Below, in pieces: positions 40,608 to 49,411 of a stretch of DNA of 55,553 bases. The stretch comes from DATLYH01 sp035575035 (lineage in GTDB: Bacteria; Planctomycetota; Planctomycetia; Gemmatales; Gemmataceae): assembly GCA_035575035.1 (NCBI GenBank), contig DATLYH010000016.1:1-55553 (forward strand), given 5' to 3'. The notes beneath the pieces were generated by a model. It had not been told where the DNA came from. It saw only the letters and a list, made by a program, of their open reading frames with translations, and searched no databases. A program made the position numbers and the translations under genes. The number at the start of each line of letters is the position of its first letter. Positions within the stretch are counted from its first letter, which is position 1.

Positions 40608-41483
40608 TTAGATCACGTCGGCAAAAGTCCGCTCCATCCGGCGGAAGAAGAACAGCCCGGTGGTGAGCAGCAGGACCGTGGCTGTCAGCGAGGCCGCCAG
40701 CATCGGTCCCGGCGGCGCCTCGGCCCCCAATAACGCCCAGCGAAAGCCGTCGATCACGCCGGCCATCGGATTCAGTCCGTACCAGTTGCGCCACGGTTCC
40801 GGGACGATGCGGCTGGAGTAAGCAACCGGCGTGGCGAACATCCAGAACTGGGTCAGGAACGGGACCACATAGCGGACGTCCCGGTACAGCGCGTTCAGGG
40901 CCGATAGCCATAGGCTCAGCCCGAGCGCGGTCAGCACGGCGAGCCCCACGAACAACGGCACCGTCAGCGCCTGCCAGCCGAGCCCGACCCCATACCAGGC
41001 CATCAGCCCTAGGAGGAGGACAAAGGCGATGGCAAAATCGACCAGGTTGGAAAGCAGCGGCGCCACGGGGAGGATCGTGCGCGGGAAATAGACCTTGGTC
41101 AGCAGCCGCTTCTCGGTGACCAGGCTATTACTCGACTCGCTCAGGGCATGACTGAAGAGCTGCCAGGGGAGCAGCGCGCAGAGGGTAAAGAGCGGGTAAG
41201 GAATATCCCCGGCACAGCGGCTCAAACCGCCCAGGCGGCCGAAGAACACCGCGAAGACCACCATCGTCAGCAGCGGCTGGAGGACCGCCCAGGCGATCCC
41301 GAGCACCGTCTGCTTGTAGCGGACGGCGACATCCCGCCAGGCGAGCAGGTAGAGCAGCTCCCGGTACTGCCAGAACTCGCGGAGGTCAAGCAATGGCCAA
41401 CCCGACGAGGGCCTGATGACGGTCCGGAGCGTCTCCGGTAGCGGGGCGGCGAGGGCCTGGTTCGATGCCCGGGGACCGATCAT
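40608..41483 (-). CDS. wzm: ABC-2 type polysaccharide export permease
   Basis: I placed the start at ATG 41483, giving 291 residues, because similarity begins just there (LLDLREFWQYRELLYLLAWR) and GGAG lies just upstream. Six membrane segments are visible, including VLGIAWAVLQPLLTMVVFAV, then LVDFAIAFVLLLGLMAWYGV, and a terminal LTATVLLLTTGLFFF. The motif RDVAVRYKQTVLGIAW is typical of the Wzm/TagG permease family. It pairs with the ATPase 14 bases downstream. It moves a polyprenol-linked polysaccharide across the cytoplasmic membrane. Confidence 0.93.
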   Translation of the reverse strand: MIGPRASNQALAAPLPETLRTVIRPSSGWPLLDLREFWQYRELLYLLAWRDVAVRYKQTVLGIAWAVLQPLLTMVVFAVFFGRLGGLSRCAGDIPYPLFTLCALLPWQLFSHALSESSNSLVTEKRLLTKVYFPRTILPVAPLLSNLVDFAIAFVLLLGLMAWYGVGLGWQALTVPLFVGLAVLTALGLSLWLSALNALYRDVRYVVPFLTQFWMFATPVAYSSRIVPEPWRNWYGLNPMAGVIDGFRWALLGAEAPPGPMLAASLTATVLLLTTGLFFFRRMERTFADVI

Positions 41484-41808
41484 GGCTCCGCAAACTCCGC
41501 AAATAGACTTCCCCCGGCGCCGTTGACATCTACCGCCTTTCTGCAAGATCGGCGCTTCCCGTCGATCGGCTTGAGGAATTCGCCCGGGCCGCCAAGGCAA
41601 CCGCTTCCATCCCGGGGCCATCCACCCTCCGCCGCGGGGCAGTTTCGCCGACGCGCCCGGGTTGCCAACTTGACCTTGATCAACCGGAAGGGATATGCCA
41701 CTACTAAGGATCGACGTGGCTCGATGTGACCCGGTCTTTCTCCCCGTCGCCGGATCGAGACGGGCATCGACCTCCCGATCCTCTGGAACCTCCAGGGAAG
41801 GAGCCCCC
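41484..41808. other. Divergent control region of the glycan cluster
   Basis: This 325-base stretch separates the divergent Wzm-like permease gene and the nucleotide-sugar dehydrogenase gene. No gene is seen on either strand. No promoter stands out; TTGACC/TTGATC-like motifs near 41670-41680 are candidates for the + strand gene, without a matching -10. Confidence 0.45.
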
Positions 41809-43161
41809 ATGGCGAGTGTTGCATCCTTGAACGGCGTGGCAGCAACTTTCTCCGAGGCGTTGGCCGCGATCCGGGCGCGCCGGGCCCGTGTGGGCGTGAT
41901 CGGCCTGGGCTACGTCGGCCTGCCGCTGGTCAAGCTGTTCGTCCGCGCGGGCTTCCCAGTGGTCGGCTTTGACTGCGACCCGGTCAAGGTCGCCAAACTC
42001 AACGCCGGCGAAAGCTACATCAAGCACATCGCCGCCGAGGACCTCGCCGCCTTACGGCGTCAGGGACGCTTCCAGGCCACCACCGACATGGGCCTGCTGC
42101 GCGGCGTGCAGGCAATCGTCATCTGCGTGCCGACGCCGTTGACCGTCCACCGCGAGCCCGACATGTCCTACGTGGTCGGCACGGCTCGGCAAATCCGCGA
42201 CCACCTGACGCCCGGTCAGCTTATCGTCCTGGAAAGCACTACCTATCCGGGGACGCTGCGCGAGGTGGTCCGACCGGTCCTGGAGGAGACGGGCCTGCGC
42301 GCCGGCGCCGACTTCTACCTGGCGTACAGCCCGGAGCGCGAGGACCCCGGCAATCCGACCCACTCGGCGGCATTCATCCCCAAGGTGGTCGGCGGCCTCG
42401 ACCCGAAGAGCCACGAACTGGCCGTCGCCCTGTATGAGCCGTTGGTGCCGCGGGTAGTATCGGTTTCCTGCCCGGAGGTGGCCGAGGCCTGCAAGATCCT
42501 GGAGAACACCTACCGCTGCGTCAACATCGCCCTGGTCAACGAGCTAAAGATGCTCTTCGACCGCATGGGGATCGATGTCTGGGAGGTGATCGCAGCCGCC
42601 AGTACCAAGCCGTTCGGCTTCCAGCCGTTCTACCCTGGCCCCGGATTGGGGGGGCACTGTATTCCTATCGATCCCTTTTACCTCTCCTGGGTGGCCAAGC
42701 GCTACGACTTCCACACGCGTTTTATCGAGCTAGCCGGCGAGGTCAACACCCTCATGCCCGAGTATGTCGTGCAGCGTGTGTTGCTGGCGCTGAACTCGCA
42801 TGGCAAGGCGGCCAAGGGGAGCAAGATCGGCATTTTGGGCGTGGCCTACAAGAAGGACGTGGACGACCCGCGCGAGTCGCCGAGCTTCGAATTGATGAAG
42901 CGGCTGACGGCGTTGGGGGCCGAGGTCAGTTACAACGATCCCCACATCCCCCGCCTGCCGAGCATGCGCCACTACGCCTTCGACCTGGAGAGCCAGGAGC
43001 TGACGCCGGAGTACCTCAGCTCGCTCGACTGCGTGCTGATTGCCACCGACCACTCAGCTTACGACTGGAATTACGTTGTCCGGCACGCCCGGCTGGTGGT
43101 GGACACGCGCAACGCCACGCGCGATGTCGGTGCGGGCTGGGAGAAGATTTGGAAGGCGTGA
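41809..43161 (+). CDS. Nucleotide-sugar 6-dehydrogenase, WbpA (UDP-GlcNAc/UDP-glucose) type
   Basis: The 450-residue enzyme starts at ATG 41809 behind GGAAGGAG. It shows the Rossmann motif RVGVIGLGYVGLPL, the VICVPTPL block, ESTTYPGTLREV and YSPEREDPGN. The catalytic Cys284 lies in GPGLGGHCIPIDPF. The C-terminal UDP-binding domain is present (GVAYKKDVDDPRESPSFELM). Two NAD-dependent steps convert a UDP-hexose to the uronate. The block VPTPLTVHREPDMSYV and ESTTYPGT resemble the UDP-GlcNAc dehydrogenase WbpA more than UDP-glucose dehydrogenase, but sequence alone does not settle this. It stands in the glycan cluster and could supply a uronic acid. Confidence 0.9.
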   Translation: MASVASLNGVAATFSEALAAIRARRARVGVIGLGYVGLPLVKLFVRAGFPVVGFDCDPVKVAKLNAGESYIKHIAAEDLAALRRQGRFQATTDMGLLRGVQAIVICVPTPLTVHREPDMSYVVGTARQIRDHLTPGQLIVLESTTYPGTLREVVRPVLEETGLRAGADFYLAYSPEREDPGNPTHSAAFIPKVVGGLDPKSHELAVALYEPLVPRVVSVSCPEVAEACKILENTYRCVNIALVNELKMLFDRMGIDVWEVIAAASTKPFGFQPFYPGPGLGGHCIPIDPFYLSWVAKRYDFHTRFIELAGEVNTLMPEYVVQRVLLALNSHGKAAKGSKIGILGVAYKKDVDDPRESPSFELMKRLTALGAEVSYNDPHIPRLPSMRHYAFDLESQELTPEYLSSLDCVLIATDHSAYDWNYVVRHARLVVDTRNATRDVGAGWEKIWKA

Positions 43162-43344
43162 GCGGCGACACCGCGAAAGCCGTCGGGCGCCCGCAACGGC
43201 GTTTCCCGCTTCAATAGCTACAGAAACTGGAAGGCCGGGTCCCAGGACAGCAGCAGCCCGGAGAAAGGTACAGCCCCCAGCCACTTGTAGTGGAAGCATC
43301 CGTCCGGGACCGGCCGCGGGCGGCAGCCGGTCCCGTGGGAGCTA

Positions 43345-43530
43345 TCATTGGTTGGCTGGTTTCTTTTCTGGCCGGACTGAGGCCGGCTGGCCGCCTCCCA
43401 ATGGCACTGGCTTGACCTCGGGAGGCGGCTTGGTGTCCGGCGGCGGGATGTAGTCCTGGCGGCTATCCCCGCAGCCGCCCCCTAGGGCGAACGTCATCAA
43501 AAGCAGGACCGGGAAAAGGTATCGTTTCAT
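43345..43530 (-). CDS. Small Pro-rich lipoprotein
   Basis: The start at ATG 43530 follows GGGGGAGAG and gives 61 residues; an in-frame ATG at 43554 is less likely. The leader MKRYLFPVLLLMTFALGGGC ends in a lipobox at Cys20. The mature part is only about 40 residues, mostly Pro, Lys and Gly (YIPPPDTKPPPEVKPVPLGG), without folded features. It directly follows a DUF1559 gene (45 bases), repeating the DUF1559/lipoprotein pairing of 19148-20655. Such short lipoproteins may be linkers or remnants. Confidence 0.75.
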   Translation of the reverse strand: MKRYLFPVLLLMTFALGGGCGDSRQDYIPPPDTKPPPEVKPVPLGGGQPASVRPEKKPANQ

Positions 43531-43575
43531 AGAACTCTCCCCCAGAGGCATCAAACCGCAACCTCTCCCAGGCGC

Positions 43576-44658
43576 TCAGCCACCGAGCCGGCTGGGATCG
43601 ACCGTGTCCCCATCCGCCTTGCCGGCGAGCTGCTGGAGCACCCACCACAGGGGGAGGGAGTTGGTCGGGGGAGGCGGCACCAGCGCCGCGCCGGTCTGGC
43701 ACCCCGCTGACGGGTTCCGTGCCGGGTTCCAGGGCTCGGTGCGGCGGAGCATGCGGACCGACCCGTCGGCGAAGGCGAACTGCACCCCGGCCTCATGACG
43801 GCTGGAGAACTGACTCCAACTGGAGTCAACGGGGCCTCCCAGCCCCAGCCAGGTGCCCGAGACGCCCCAGCTGATCCACGACAGGGCAATGGTGCGCCCT
43901 GTCTGGCTCACCCCTCCCAATGCCTCGCCGAAGAACAGGGTGTTGCTGGTGCCATCGGGGATCCGGTTCAGCGAAACCTTGGAACGATTGTTGAAGATGC
44001 CCTCATACCGCCTCCAGTTCGGGTCCTGCGCGCCGCCGCTGCTGCCCAGGGCCGCCTCGCCGCGCGAGCCGCACACGCCGGCATAGTTCGTCCGCCCCGG
44101 CTGATAGCCAGGGGTGAAGATATAGGTGCGGACGGTGCACTCACCGTTGATCTGCCACAAGGGCGCCACTGTCGTGCCGCTGGTGATCACTCCGTACAGG
44201 TCGTCAGAGGGGCACCAGAGCACCTTGAACCGGCTTAATGCCAGCGTGGTATTGACACCGTAGTTCCACCAGCCGGGTGGCTGCGAAGGATTGAGGTGCT
44301 GCTGGGAGTTCAGGTCCCAGTTGACCTGTAGCTGGCTGTAAACCTGCTGCTGCTCAAAGTAGGGGAGGAGGAAAGCAAAGACCCCTACGTTCTGGGCGTC
44401 GAGCTGACCGGCGTCGCACCAATTGGGGGCGGTGCACACCCGCCCCAGGTAGCCGGGGGGCAGCAGCCCGTGCATGCTCTCGTAGTTGTGGGCCGCCAGG
44501 GCGATCTGCTTGAGGTTGTTGCCGCAGGTGGTGCGGTTGGCCGCCTCGCGGACCTTCTGGACAGCGGGCAGCAGCAGGGCGATCAGGACGGCAATGATGG
44601 CGATGACGACCAAGAGCTCGATCAGCGTGAAACCGATCCTGTGTGACCTGTGTACCAT
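43576..44658 (-). CDS. DUF1559 domain prepilin-like protein
   Basis: The 360-residue protein starts at ATG 44658 behind GGGGGAGAG. It has the pilin-like leader (HRIGFTLIELLVVIAIIAVL then LLPAVQKVREAANRTTC) and the DUF1559 body with NLKQIALAAHNYESMHGLLP, FAFLLPYFEQQQVY, IPDGTSNTLFFGEALGG and the C-terminal H-E-A-G-V-Q-F-A-F-A-D-G-S-V-R block. It is paralogous to the protein at 19666-20655. A short lipoprotein gene follows it. Cell-surface location is expected from the leader; the role is unknown. Confidence 0.95.
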   Translation of the reverse strand: MVHRSHRIGFTLIELLVVIAIIAVLIALLLPAVQKVREAANRTTCGNNLKQIALAAHNYESMHGLLPPGYLGRVCTAPNWCDAGQLDAQNVGVFAFLLPYFEQQQVYSQLQVNWDLNSQQHLNPSQPPGWWNYGVNTTLALSRFKVLWCPSDDLYGVITSGTTVAPLWQINGECTVRTYIFTPGYQPGRTNYAGVCGSRGEAALGSSGGAQDPNWRRYEGIFNNRSKVSLNRIPDGTSNTLFFGEALGGVSQTGRTIALSWISWGVSGTWLGLGGPVDSSWSQFSSRHEAGVQFAFADGSVRMLRRTEPWNPARNPSAGCQTGAALVPPPPTNSLPLWWVLQQLAGKADGDTVDPSRLGG

Positions 44659-45059
44659 GACTCTCCCCCATAAAAACAGTGGATGGGAACAGACCAGTCC
44701 GCTGACCTTCGGGTCAACGGGTAGACGGCCACTCGCTCTGCTTCGTTAGAGCCGGGAGGTCATCCTCCGCGGGAAAAAGGTCCGTCGGCAAATGGGAGAG
44801 GTCGGGGGTGGTTCAGGAGAAAGTGTTTTGTTGTCGCGAACGAACCTCATCGAACCTCAGCACACGGGGCGGCAGCGCGAAGGGTACCCGTGGATATGAC
44901 GGTTCGATTCGATGGAGTTGGTGCGAGTCGGACAACAACCCTGAACCGTCCTCGCGGCCACCATTGAATGTACCGCCGCCCCGTTCTGCATTCAACTAAA
45001 ATTCTCAATTTTCAGGTGGCCGAATCGGTGCGCTGGAGAGGGCCCGAAAACGCCGCGCC
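44659..45059. other. Gene-free stretch upstream of the DUF1559 gene
   Basis: No gene is recognised on either strand. Short frames across it lack any family resemblance or ribosome binding site. A tract AACTAAAATTCTCAATTTTC at about 44994-45013 is the only AT-rich patch. Confidence 0.4.
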
Positions 45060-45297
45060 CCCTCACCCCCAACCCCTCTCCCCCGTGGGGGAGAGGGGCA
45101 AGAGTTCCTTCCCTCTCCCCCGAAGCGGGGAGAGGGGTAGGGATAAGGGGGGGTAAGTTCTTCTCCCCTCGCCGCCGCAGGGGCGAGAGGGGCAAGAGTT
45201 CCTTCCCTCTCCCCCGTGGGGGAGAGGGGCAGGGGTGAGGGGGTAAGTTCTTCTCCCCTCGCCCCCGCTTCGGGGGAGAGGGGCAGGGGTGAGGGGG
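45060..45297. repeat. CT-rich palindromic intergenic repeat array
   Basis: At least five CCCTCTCCCC...GGGGAGAGGGG palindromes follow each other. The linkers recur: GGGGCAAGAGTTCCTTCCCT (three near-copies) and GTAAGTTCTTCTCCCCTCGC (two copies). Long palindromes can fold on either strand. It belongs to the family seen at 30919-31055. Confidence 0.85.
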
Positions 45298-45304
45298 CCG
45301 ACCG

Positions 45305-46270
45305 TCACCCTTTCCCGGGACTTTCCGAGGCGGTCGGCTCCTGGATGCGGGTCCGGAAGTACTCCAGGGTCCGCCGCAGCCCCTCCTGGCGGCTGACCCG
45401 CGGCTCCCAGCCGAGCAGCTGCCGCGCCCGGCTGATGTCCGGCCGGCGCACCTTGGGATCGTCCGGCGGCAGCGGCTTGAAAACGATGGGGCTGGCGCTG
45501 CCCGACAGGGCCAGAATTTCCTTGGCGAAATCGAGGATGGTTGTCTCGTCGGGATTGCCAAGGTTGACCGGCTCGTGGAAGTCGGTGAAGAGGAGTCGCT
45601 CGATACCGTCCACCAGGTCGTCGATGTAGCAGAAGCTGCGCGTCTGCGAGCCGTCGCCGTAGACCGTCAGCGGCTCGCCGCGCAGCGCCTGCCCCAGGAA
45701 GTTCGGAATCACCCGGCCGTCGTCGAGCCGCATCCGGGGGCCGAACACATTGAAGATTCTAACAATATGAGTATCCACATTATGGTATCTATGATAGGCC
45801 ATCGTGATCGCCTCGGCGAAGCGCTTTGACTCGTCGTAGCAGCCGCGCACGCCGATCGGATTGACGTTTCCCCAGTATTCCTCGCGCTGGGGGTGTTCCG
45901 TAGGATCGCCGTAGACCTCGCTGGTGCTGGCCAGGAGGAAGCGAGCCTTCTTCAGCTTGGCCAGGCCAAGCGTGTTGTGCGTCCCCAGCGAGCCGACTTT
46001 CAGCGTCGGAATCGGGTAGCGGAGATAATCCACCGGGCTGGCCGGCGAGGCGAAATGGAGCACGTTGTCCACCGGGCCGTCGATCAATAGCGGGTCGGAG
46101 ATGTTGTGGTAAATAAAGCGGAAACGAACATCGCCGCGCAGGTGGTCGATGTTGGCCAGGCTGCCGGTGATCAGATTATCGACGCAGATGACCTCGTGGC
46201 CGCGGGCCAGGAAGCGCTCGCACAGGTGCGAGCCGATGAAGCCCGCTCCCCCAGTAATGACCGTCCGCAT
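45305..46270 (-). CDS. UDP-glucuronate decarboxylase (UDP-xylose synthase), SDR family
   Basis: I chose ATG 46270, behind CTGGAGG, giving 321 residues. The protein has the extended-SDR features: TGGAGFIGSHLCERFL (NAD site), NVLHFASPASPVDYL, the catalytic S-T-S in LASTSEVYGDP, and GCYDESKRFAEAI (Tyr and Lys). The block HYNISDP and YHRYHNVDTHIVRIFNVFGP fit the UXS subfamily. It converts UDP-glucuronate to UDP-xylose. The glucuronate donor could come from the nucleotide-sugar dehydrogenase 2 kb away if that enzyme acts on UDP-glucose. Xylose in the exported glycan is inferred. Confidence 0.92.
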   Translation of the reverse strand: MRTVITGGAGFIGSHLCERFLARGHEVICVDNLITGSLANIDHLRGDVRFRFIYHNISDPLLIDGPVDNVLHFASPASPVDYLRYPIPTLKVGSLGTHNTLGLAKLKKARFLLASTSEVYGDPTEHPQREEYWGNVNPIGVRGCYDESKRFAEAITMAYHRYHNVDTHIVRIFNVFGPRMRLDDGRVIPNFLGQALRGEPLTVYGDGSQTRSFCYIDDLVDGIERLLFTDFHEPVNLGNPDETTILDFAKEILALSGSASPIVFKPLPPDDPKVRRPDISRARQLLGWEPRVSRQEGLRRTLEYFRTRIQEPTASESPGKG

Positions 46271-46550
46271 CGCCCGTTCCTCCAGTCGTGAGAACATCCC
46301 CCGTCCCTCGAGGGGGCCTCCGTACGGACTATGAATCGCAAACCGGCCGGCAAGCAGGGCAACCCGCGCAAGCCACGCACCATCACGAAGGCTTTTCTTG
46401 CAATTCCTGTCCGCGTGGATATGCTACAATCCAAAACATAGCTTTCTTCCCGGGAAGGGTACAGCAGTTGCTCTTCCTCCGCCCTCGGTGCTCAGGCGGC
46501 GATCGGTCCGGCCGGTCGCCGTTGCCTCTTTAAATCGCGGTGAGGTGGTG
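46271..46550. other. Divergent gene-free region before the phosphorylase gene
   Basis: No gene is seen. It holds the extended -10 candidate listed separately and a CT-rich stretch. It separates the UDP-xylose synthase and phosphorylase genes, which are transcribed divergently. Confidence 0.4.
46422..46430 (+). promoter_or_regulatory. Extended -10 promoter candidate for the glucan phosphorylase
   Basis: TGCTACAAT (46422-46430) is an extended -10 (TG-N-TACAAT) about 120 bases before the start at 46551. A -35 at standard spacing is not clear; TTGCAA at 46398 is 21 bases upstream. Confidence 0.35.
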
Positions 46551-49184
46551 ATGGCTGGCCGTACCATCCGCACCTTCACGGTGCTCCCCCATCTGCCCGG
46601 TCGGTTGCAGGCGCTGCACAAGCTGGCCTACAACATGTGGTGGTCGTGGAACCCCGACGCCATCGCCCTGTTCCGCCGCATCGACGCCGACCTGTTCGAG
46701 GCGACCGACCAAAGCCCGGTGCGGTTGTTGAGCGGCGTGGAGCAAGCCCGGCTGGAGCAGTTGCAGCAAGACGAAGGCTTCCTGGCTCACCTCGACCGGG
46801 TCGAGGAGGCGTTCGACAACTACATGAACGCCCCGACCTGGTTCCAGGAGACCTACGGCAACGGTCCCAGCGCCCCGACCGGCTACATTGCCTATTTCTC
46901 GGCCGAGTTCGGCATCCACGAATGCATCCCCGTTTATTCAGGTGGCCTGGGCGTCCTGGCCGGCGATCATCTCAAAAGTGCCAGCGACCTCGGCATCCCC
47001 CTGGTCGGCGTCAGCCTGATGTACCGCGAGGGCTACTTCCGCCAGTACCTCAACGTAGATGGCTGGCAGCAGGAGCGCTACCCCGAGAACGACTTCTTTA
47101 ACCTGCCGTTGATCCCCGAGCAGACAGGGGGCAGGGGTCGGGGGTCAGGGGTCAGCAAAGGAGGCTCTTCGCCGACTCCTGACCTCTCTCCCCTGACTCC
47201 TCTTCTGGTCAGCGTGCCGTTCCCTGGGCGTGACGTCTGGGTGCAGATCTGGCGCATTCAGGTTGGGCGGGTGCCGCTCTACTTGCTTGACGCCAACATC
47301 CCGCAGAACTCGCCGGAGGACCGGCAGATCACCGGCCGACTCTACGGCGGCGACCACGAGATGCGGCTCCGCCAGGAGATGATCCTGGGGATCGGCGGCG
47401 TCCGCGCTCTGCGCGCGGTGGGCAAGCCCCCCACCGTCTGCCACATGAACGAGGGGCACTCCGCCTTCTGTAGCCTGGAGCGCATCCGGCTGTTGATGGA
47501 GGAGCACCAGGTCGATTTTGCCACCGCCCGCGAGGCGGTCCAGGCCGGCACCTGCTTCACCACCCATACGCCGGTGCCGGCCGGCAACGATGTCTTCGCC
47601 CCGCAGCTGGTTGAGCACTACCTCGGACCGCTGCTCAGCCAACTCAAGATCGACCGCAACGACTTCCTGTCCCTGGGCCGGCAGAATCCCCGCGACCCCA
47701 ACGAGCCATTCGGCATGACGGTGCTGGCGTTGCGGCTGGCCAATGTCAGCAACGGCGTCAGCAAGCTGCACGGCCAGGTGGCGCGGCGCATGTGGAAGAA
47801 CATCTGGCCGGGGCTGCCCGAGGCGGAGGTTCCGATCATCCATATCACCAACGGGGTGCATGCCCGCAGCTGGGTCTCGCTCGATATGGCCCAGCTCTTC
47901 GAGCGCTATTTGGGCATGGAGTGGGAGAACCGGCCAACCGACCACAGCATCTGGAAGCGGTGCGAGCTGATCCCCGACGCGGAACTTTGGCGGACGCACG
48001 AGCGGCGGCGCGAGCGGCTGGTGGCCTTCGCCCGGCAGCGGCTGCGGCAGCAGCTGAAAAACCGCGGCGCTCCGCCCGGCGAGGTTGCCCGGGCCGACGA
48101 AGTGCTCGACCCCGATGCCTTGACCATCGGCTTCGCCCGCCGCTTCGCCGCCTACAAGCGGGGCACGCTCATCTTCCGCAACCTGGAGCGGTTGGCGGCC
48201 ATCCTGAACCACAAGGAGCGGCCGGTGCAGCTAATCTTCTCGGGCAAGGCTCATCCGCGCGACCACGAGGGCAAAGAGCTCATCGCCGAGATCCAGCACA
48301 TCGCCCGCCGGCCGGAGTTCCGCCGCCGCGTCGTCTTCCTGGAAGACTACGACATCCACATCGCCCGCTACCTGATCCAGGGATGCGATGTCTGGCTGAA
48401 CAACCCGCGCCGGCCGCTGGAGGCTTCCGGCACCAGCGGCATGAAGGTTTGCTTCAATGGCGGGCTGAACCTGAGCGTCCTCGACGGCTGGTGGGCGGAA
48501 GGCTACCAGCAAGACAACGGCTGGGCCATCGGCGCCGGCGAGGAGTATTCGGAAAACGACCGTGTCTACCAGGATGACGTGGAGAGCCGGGCGATTTACG
48601 ACCTCCTGGAACAGGAGATCGTGCCGCTGTTCTACGCCCGGGGGAGCGACGGCCTGCCGCGCGGCTGGCTCCGGATGATGAAACGCTGCATGAGCACCCT
48701 CTGCCCCTTCTTCAACACCAACCGGATGGTGCAGGAGTACATGGAGAAGTGCTACGGCCCGTCGGCCCAGCGCTACGGGATGCTGGCGGCCGACGGCTTG
48801 AAGAAGGCGGCCCAGCTGGCTCAGTGGCGGCGGCGGATGATCCACGACTGGCCGCATATCCGGGTCGAGGCGGTCGAGGCCGACACCGCCGAGCCGTTGC
48901 GCGTCGGCGGCCAGATGGAAGTGCGGGCCCGCGTCCATCTCGGCCCCATCTCGCCGGAGGACGTGGAGGTGCAGCTGTTCCACGGCCTGGTCGATTCCTT
49001 CGGTGACATCCCCAACCCGCAGACGGTGCCGATGAGCCACGACGGCCGCGACGGCGGCACCTGGATCTTCAAGGGAGTGCTCCCCTGCCGGGCCAGCGGA
49101 CGGTATGGGTTCGCCGTCCGGGTCCTTCCCAAGCATCCCGATCTGGCCAACCTCTTTGAGCCGGGGCTGATCTGCTGGGGGTAG
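46551..49184 (+). CDS. glgP: Alpha-glucan phosphorylase
   Basis: The 877-residue enzyme starts at ATG 46551 behind GAGGTGG. It is of the actinobacterial/planctomycete type: a DUF3417 N-terminus with LAYNMWWSWNPDA, then IAYFSAEFGIHECIPVYSGG and AGDHLKSASDLGIPLVGV. It shows THTPVPAGNDVF, IHITNGVHARSW and FARRFAAYKRGTL. The PLP site is ASGTSGMK near residue 630. It releases glucose 1-phosphate from glycogen. Residues about 192-218 (GGRGRGSGVSKGGSSPTPDL and onward) are an anomalous low-complexity insertion encoded by a palindromic repeat, discussed as a finding. It lies in a surface loop position between FFNLPL and the next strand, so the enzyme may still work. Confidence 0.92.
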   Translation: MAGRTIRTFTVLPHLPGRLQALHKLAYNMWWSWNPDAIALFRRIDADLFEATDQSPVRLLSGVEQARLEQLQQDEGFLAHLDRVEEAFDNYMNAPTWFQETYGNGPSAPTGYIAYFSAEFGIHECIPVYSGGLGVLAGDHLKSASDLGIPLVGVSLMYREGYFRQYLNVDGWQQERYPENDFFNLPLIPEQTGGRGRGSGVSKGGSSPTPDLSPLTPLLVSVPFPGRDVWVQIWRIQVGRVPLYLLDANIPQNSPEDRQITGRLYGGDHEMRLRQEMILGIGGVRALRAVGKPPTVCHMNEGHSAFCSLERIRLLMEEHQVDFATAREAVQAGTCFTTHTPVPAGNDVFAPQLVEHYLGPLLSQLKIDRNDFLSLGRQNPRDPNEPFGMTVLALRLANVSNGVSKLHGQVARRMWKNIWPGLPEAEVPIIHITNGVHARSWVSLDMAQLFERYLGMEWENRPTDHSIWKRCELIPDAELWRTHERRRERLVAFARQRLRQQLKNRGAPPGEVARADEVLDPDALTIGFARRFAAYKRGTLIFRNLERLAAILNHKERPVQLIFSGKAHPRDHEGKELIAEIQHIARRPEFRRRVVFLEDYDIHIARYLIQGCDVWLNNPRRPLEASGTSGMKVCFNGGLNLSVLDGWWAEGYQQDNGWAIGAGEEYSENDRVYQDDVESRAIYDLLEQEIVPLFYARGSDGLPRGWLRMMKRCMSTLCPFFNTNRMVQEYMEKCYGPSAQRYGMLAADGLKKAAQLAQWRRRMIHDWPHIRVEAVEADTAEPLRVGGQMEVRARVHLGPISPEDVEVQLFHGLVDSFGDIPNPQTVPMSHDGRDGGTWIFKGVLPCRASGRYGFAVRVLPKHPDLANLFEPGLICWG
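47124..47208 (+). repeat. Palindromic repeat inserted in frame within the phosphorylase gene
   Basis: The left half is G-rich (GGGGTCAGGGGTCAG, about 47142-47155), and the right half is its near-inverse (CTCTCCCCTGACTCC, about 47186-47201), separated by a short middle. A related GAGGTCAGGGGTCAGAGG occurs outside genes at about 49214-49231. Confidence 0.65.
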
Positions 49185-49411
49185 CCCGGCAATGACGAAG
49201 CACGAATGATCAAGAGGTCAGGGGTCAGAGGATGCGAGTTGGTCCATGCCCCAAGGGCCACAGCTAGATGGACCGCGGCTCCCTGGCGCCACCAATGCGG
49301 GCGGTCTTGCTACGGACTACCGACTGCCGACTACTGCCGCTCAGGCCTCTTCCCAGAAGATGGTCCGGCGAAATGGGAGTAGGCATGGAAGCAGTCTAGC
49401 ACCACTGCCGC
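49185..49411. other. Short intergenic stretch with a 3'-end duplication
   Basis: After the phosphorylase stop come a GGTCAGGGGTCAG repeat (about 49217) and a 37-base direct copy (49331-49367) of the 3' end of the zinc-ribbon gene that follows (49403-49439). No gene is seen. Confidence 0.6.

Noticed and set aside
45060..45297. CRISPR-like array at the CT-rich repeats
   Set aside because: The units are palindromic, of variable length, with repeated linkers rather than unique spacers.
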